Below, piece by piece: positions 60,611 through 64,000 of a stretch of 64,000 bases of DNA; within the stretch, counting starts at the first letter, position 1, and each line of letters begins with the position of its first letter. This stretch comes from Ilyomonas limi. Its GTDB lineage: Bacteria > Bacteroidota > Bacteroidia > Chitinophagales > Chitinophagaceae. A program made the translations under genes and the position numbers. The notes under the pieces were generated by a model. The model was not told where the DNA came from. It saw only the letters and a list, made by a program, of their open reading frames with translations, and did no database searches. The stretch lies in the NCBI RefSeq assembly GCF_005233845.1, contig NZ_SZQL01000001.1, forward strand, positions 62,001-126,000, written 5' to 3'.

Positions 60611-61597
60611 ATGAATATATTCATATCCGGCGCTACTGGTTTTATTGGCAGAGCATTGAGTCTTACACTGGCGGAGCAAGGTCACACCATTCATGCACTC
60701 AGCCGCCGCAACAATCATCCCTTACTGCCCGTGCACCCAAACATCCGTGTATTTCTGGGCGATATATCCAGCAAGAACAGTCTTGTTGCAGCTATGCAAG
60801 GCTGTGAGCAGGCATACCATACTGCGGCGCTTGCCAAAATGTGGACAAAAAATAAAAATGAATTTCACGAGGTAAATGTCGCCGGCACCCGCAATATCCT
60901 GGAAGCCGCTAATGAAGCAGGTGTTGGTAAAATAGTACATACTTCCTCATGCGGCGTAATTGGACCCACGCTTAAATACCCCATGACCGAAGAGGACCCG
61001 CGCATTACCGGCTTCCCCATCCACTACGAACGCACCAAATACCTGGCAGAGCTGGAAGTGCGGGAGTTTGTAAAGAAGGGAATGAATGTGGTAATTGCGA
61101 GTCCATCGAGGGTGTATGGCAAAGGTCCTATTACCGATAGCAACACAGTTGGTAAAATTGTAACAGCATATTTAAGAGGCAAGTGGCGCGTGAATCCTGC
61201 CAATGGCAGACAAGTATCTAACTATGCTTATTTAGATGATGTGGTGCAGGGACATATTGCTGCTATGCAGCATGGTATAGCAGGACATCGTTATATCCTG
61301 GGTGGCGAAGATGTTAGTTTCAATGCGTTTTTCGATACCGTGAGACAACTTTCCGGCGTGCACCACCGGTTGATCAATGTGCCGCAGCCGGCTATTAAAT
61401 GGTATAGCTGGATAGAATGGTTAAAGACCAGCATTACCGGGCAACCGCCTTTCTTTTTACCCGAATTTGCCGACCGGCTGAAGTACGATCAAAAGTATAG
61501 CAGTCAAAAAGCTATTGACCAGTTGGGTTATCGCATTACACCTTTTCCGGAAGGCATGCAACAAATGATACAATACTATTTACAACAAAAAAATTGA
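60611..61597 (+). CDS. NAD-dependent epimerase/dehydratase (extended SDR)
   Basis: The 328-residue product begins with the NAD(P)-binding FISGATGFIGRALSLTLAEQG and has the active-site pair in IHYERTKYLAELE (YxxxK) with Ser in HTSSCGVIG. Substrate-domain segments VVIASPSRVYGKGP and RYILGGEDVSF fit dihydroflavonol-4-reductase/3-beta-hydroxysteroid-dehydrogenase-like extended SDRs. It overlaps the next gene by one base (TGATG), so the two dehydrogenases form one operon. Confidence 0.85.
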   Translation: MNIFISGATGFIGRALSLTLAEQGHTIHALSRRNNHPLLPVHPNIRVFLGDISSKNSLVAAMQGCEQAYHTAALAKMWTKNKNEFHEVNVAGTRNILEAANEAGVGKIVHTSSCGVIGPTLKYPMTEEDPRITGFPIHYERTKYLAELEVREFVKKGMNVVIASPSRVYGKGPITDSNTVGKIVTAYLRGKWRVNPANGRQVSNYAYLDDVVQGHIAAMQHGIAGHRYILGGEDVSFNAFFDTVRQLSGVHHRLINVPQPAIKWYSWIEWLKTSITGQPPFFLPEFADRLKYDQKYSSQKAIDQLGYRITPFPEGMQQMIQYYLQQKN

Positions 61598-62382
61598 TGC
61601 ATACATCCGCCGCAATTATTACCGGCGCCAGCGAAGGGCTTGGCAAATTTATGGCTATTGAAATGGCGAGCCGCGGCTACCATCTTGTATTAGTAGCTTT
61701 GCCTGGTACCGGCCTGCCGCAACTGGCGCAGTTTCTCATAAAGAACTTCAGCATTTGTGCTCATTATTTTGAAATGGATCTTACCGAGGTAGATAACTGC
61801 GTTGCTTTGTTTCAATCATTAAGAACACAACATATACAGGCAGATATTTTGATTAATAATGCGGGCATTGGCAACAACGATTGGTTTGATGATAAGTGCA
61901 TTTGTTTTTATGCTAAACAAATAACATTAAATGTAATGGCACCTGTGGTACTTACACGGTTGTTTATAGATCATCCCTGCCATGCAAAGCAACGCTATAT
62001 ACTGAATGTAGGAAGCCTTGGCGGTATATTTGTAGTACCCAAAAAAGGCGTATATGGCGCTACTAAATCGTTCATCCGGCATTTTACTAAAAGCCTGCAA
62101 ATAGAGCTGCGTAACACCAATATTTCTATCAGCCTGCTCAGTCCCGGTGGTATTAATACCAAGCCAGAACTGCTGGTGCTGCACGATTCTTTGAAAGGCA
62201 TTTCCCGGGTAACGGTATTGGAGCCGGAAGTGGTAGCTAAGAAAGCAATTGATGGCATGTTTAAAGGTAAAAAGGAAATTATTCCAGGCATATTTAACCG
62301 GATATTCGTTTGGCTGAAAGGACTACTTCCCAACATCATTCAGGAAATGATTATTCATAGAAATATGAAAAATGTACTTTAA
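61597..62382 (+). CDS. Short-chain dehydrogenase/reductase
   Basis: The product (261 aa) is a classical SDR: IITGASEGLGKFMAIEMASRG (cofactor loop), INNAGIGNNDWF, the catalytic Ser in NVGSLGGIF and YGATKSFIRHF (YxxxK). Its substrate is not evident. The ATG at 61597 overlaps the upstream stop; coupling suggests that the two enzymes act on related substrates, perhaps a keto/hydroxy lipid or sugar. Confidence 0.9.
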   Translation: MHTSAAIITGASEGLGKFMAIEMASRGYHLVLVALPGTGLPQLAQFLIKNFSICAHYFEMDLTEVDNCVALFQSLRTQHIQADILINNAGIGNNDWFDDKCICFYAKQITLNVMAPVVLTRLFIDHPCHAKQRYILNVGSLGGIFVVPKKGVYGATKSFIRHFTKSLQIELRNTNISISLLSPGGINTKPELLVLHDSLKGISRVTVLEPEVVAKKAIDGMFKGKKEIIPGIFNRIFVWLKGLLPNIIQEMIIHRNMKNVL

Positions 62383-62621
62383 ACGCATCGGACTTTTTCG
62401 CCGATTACCAATAAGATTGAAAGTTGAAGAAATGAATCAGGAAGGCCTTTGATGTTTTTCTTTATTTGAATTAAGAATGAAATGCGGGAGCTGGTTTCTG
62501 TGGCGTTTGCCTGCCTACAGACTGGTGCATCACTTCGCCTCTGCGCAGTAAAAGATGAACCATCACATTATTAGAAACACACCAAAAACGGCTAACAATA
62601 TAACATACCTATAAAACAAGA

Positions 62622-62645
62622 AAGCCTGTAATTGCTTACAGGCTT
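62622..62645 (+). terminator. Hairpin terminator after the epimerase-SDR operon
   Basis: A perfect 10-bp stem (62622-62631 with 62636-62645) with a TTGC loop is followed by a T run. It lies 240 bases after the stop. The rest of the 62383-62827 gap holds only repeat copy 3. Confidence 0.65.
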
Positions 62646-62747
62646 AATTTTTTCACAGGATAATGGCCCAAAATTTTTGGAACACAAAGGTAACAGATTA
62701 TTTTCCTGAACCGCAAAACAATTTGTCAGATTTTAAATGTAATGCCA

Positions 62748-62816
62748 TTTTCAATTAAATAGCATGATATATGCTTCCTTCGAAGTCACCGGCTTTTTGC
62801 TTGTGGCTTGTAGCTT
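62748..62816. repeat. Composite short dispersed repeat, copy 3
   Basis: Core A TTTTCAATTAAATAGCATGA (62748-62767) and core B TGCTTGTGGCTTGTAGCTT (62798-62816) are in the same orientation as copy 1, 30 bases apart, between convergent genes. Confidence 0.65.
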
Positions 62817-62827
62817 TCCCAATTCAC

Positions 62828-64000
62828 TTATTTAGCATCAGGCAATGCAAATGCTACATACGAATCGCCGGAAGTAGTACCTAATTTTCCGCCACCGCAG
62901 GCGAGCACTATATATTGCTTGCCATTCAGTTCGTATGTAGCGGGCGTTGCAAAATTGGCGTTAGGCAATTTTATTTCCCACAGCAATTGTCCGGTGCGTT
63001 TGTTATACGCACGGAACATCCCATCGCGCGATGCACCAATAAATAATACGCCGCCTTTAGTTACTACTGCGCCGCCATAGTTTTCGGTACCGGTAGGCTG
63101 TGTAGTTTTGCCTGCAAAACGTTCATCATTGCCAAATGGAATACTCCATACATGCTCGCCGGTATTCATATTAATAGCGGTAAGTGTGCCCCACGGTGGC
63201 GCAATACCAGGCAAACCACTTTTGCTCAAGAACTTGTTATAGCCCGAGATATTATAAGGCAATGCGCGAAATTCATCTTCCGGTGAAGTTTTTTGTACAT
63301 ACGGTTTTTGTTGGTCGGGTTTATAATCCAGCACAAAAGAACGGATGGCTTCTTTATCTGCCTCGCCTAAGTGCTGAAATGAAGGCATCATGCGCCTGCC
63401 GGCATTGATAAAATCAATAAACTGTTCCGGATTGTATTTTGCCTTTACATTAATCAGAGATGGATTATTGCCGCTGCCTTTCCGGTCGGCACCGTGGCAG
63501 GCCATACAGTTGAGCTTAAAAAGACGCTGTCCTGCCTGCAGGTAGTTTTCTTTAGCTACCACTTTTTGCGGCACATCCCACATCTGCAGTATCCACGCCA
63601 TTTCATTGGCATTTACATATAGTATATTGGTTTCGGGATCAACTGCCGGACCACCCCACTCTGCACCACCATCAAAACCCGGAAAAATAATCGTTCCTTC
63701 TTTGGACTGCGGCGTAAACATTTTACCTGTATGATAGGTAGCCAGCCGCTTTTTTACCTCTTCATATTCTTCTTTGGATAAATAAGGGTTGAGGTCTTTT
63801 TCGGTAAGGGATTGGCGCACAAAAGGTGCTGGTTTCTGCGGAATAGGCTGCGTGGGCGACAGCTTCTCGCCCACCAATTCTGTTGCAGTATCTACCGGCG
63901 TTTCCACTACCGGGAAGAGGGGCTGTCCTGTAGCACGATTGAAAAGGAATACAAAGCCGGTTTTAGTAGTTTGCGCCACGGCATCTATGTCTTTGCCATC
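62828..64000 (-). CDS. PQQ-dependent (quinoprotein) dehydrogenase with inserted cytochrome c domain, 5' end outside window
   Basis: The frame continues past the window edge; the part present codes for about 390 C-terminal residues. Propeller blades QTTKTGFVFLFNRATGQPLF, GAEWGGPAVDPETNILYVNA and DGMFRAYNKRTGQLLWEIKL are typical of membrane-type PQQ dehydrogenases. Inserted between blades is a c-type cytochrome with the haem motif CMACHGADRKGSG and a likely axial Met in RRMMPSFQHL. Such fused enzymes oxidise sugars or alcohols in the periplasm and pass electrons to the haem. The GTG at 63979 is not taken as a start. Confidence 0.88.
   Translation of the reverse strand, partial: DGKDIDAVAQTTKTGFVFLFNRATGQPLFPVVETPVDTATELVGEKLSPTQPIPQKPAPFVRQSLTEKDLNPYLSKEEYEEVKKRLATYHTGKMFTPQSKEGTIIFPGFDGGAEWGGPAVDPETNILYVNANEMAWILQMWDVPQKVVAKENYLQAGQRLFKLNCMACHGADRKGSGNNPSLINVKAKYNPEQFIDFINAGRRMMPSFQHLGEADKEAIRSFVLDYKPDQQKPYVQKTSPEDEFRALPYNISGYNKFLSKSGLPGIAPPWGTLTAINMNTGEHVWSIPFGNDERFAGKTTQPTGTENYGGAVVTKGGVLFIGASRDGMFRAYNKRTGQLLWEIKLPNANFATPATYELNGKQYIVLACGGGKLGTTSGDSYVAFALPDAK

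Noticed and set aside
60339-60614. 91-codon open frame after the DUF2480 gene
   Set aside because: It is aromatic-rich without pattern, lies in A+T-rich spacer after a terminator, and overlaps the next start.

Overview
The window reads as chromosomal DNA from a Bacteroidota bacterium, most likely of the Chitinophagaceae/Chitinophagales type. Signs visible in the sequence are type IX secretion C-terminal sorting domains on two secreted proteins, signal-peptide lipoproteins with LxxC lipoboxes, an ECF sigma factor followed by an anti-sigma-like beta-barrel protein, the futalosine menaquinone enzymes MqnB and MqnD, a TTTG-N19-TAnnTTTG type promoter before cysK, weak or absent Shine-Dalgarno sequences, and A+T-rich intergenic DNA carrying degenerate short repeats. 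No rRNA, tRNA, CRISPR array, integrase or intact insertion sequence was recognised.

Layout. 0.1-9 kb: secreted serine hydrolase, S41 protease lipoprotein, propeller lipoprotein, sigma/anti-sigma pair, cupin, pterin synthase (PTPS/QueD) and amidase. 9-16.6 kb: an Fpg/Nei-like glycosylase with altered catalytic residues, the trehalose genes treZ-treY, a TIM-barrel epimerase and an esterase. 16.6-26.7 kb: serine hydrolase, acidic protein, purA, purU, fabD, a secreted M43 metalloprotease, mqnB and mqnD.

27.2-37.8 kb: seven same-strand genes, the most unusual part of the window. They encode a vWA-like lipoprotein, a small membrane protein, a tubulin/FtsZ-like GTPase, a 1204-residue protein with an embedded Hsp70/actin ATPase core, and three membrane-anchored proteins with coiled-coil, Ig-like or C-terminal beta-rich domains. 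A tubulin-type and an actin-type nucleotide-binding protein are thus encoded together with an envelope lipoprotein and several membrane anchors. I read this as an uncharacterised envelope or membrane-remodelling machine. Between the tubulin and actin genes lies a 311-bp spacer made of two imperfect inverted repeats.

37.9-46.4 kb: NIF3-like protein, zinc-ribbon coiled-coil protein, TPR protein, cysK, trxB and a large secreted zinc metalloprotease. 46.6-54.4 kb: a carbohydrate region with intact GH5 and GH9 enzymes. Beside them is a decayed beta-mannan/gluco-oligosaccharide locus: a broken AraC-type regulator, a frameshifted sodium:solute symporter C-terminus, and a deletion chimera of a GH130 phosphorylase and a cellobiose 2-epimerase-like enzyme. 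A T9SS cargo protein and an esterase follow. 55.4-64 kb: 2-hydroxyacid dehydrogenase, LuxR-type regulator with twin palindromes, PepSY-like secreted protein, degenerate ureohydrolase, DUF2480 protein, an epimerase-SDR pair, and the 3' part of a PQQ dehydrogenase with an inserted cytochrome c domain.

Several gene ends carry clear hairpin terminators. A composite short repeat occurs three times, each time between convergent genes (about 3.4, 22.5 and 62.8 kb).
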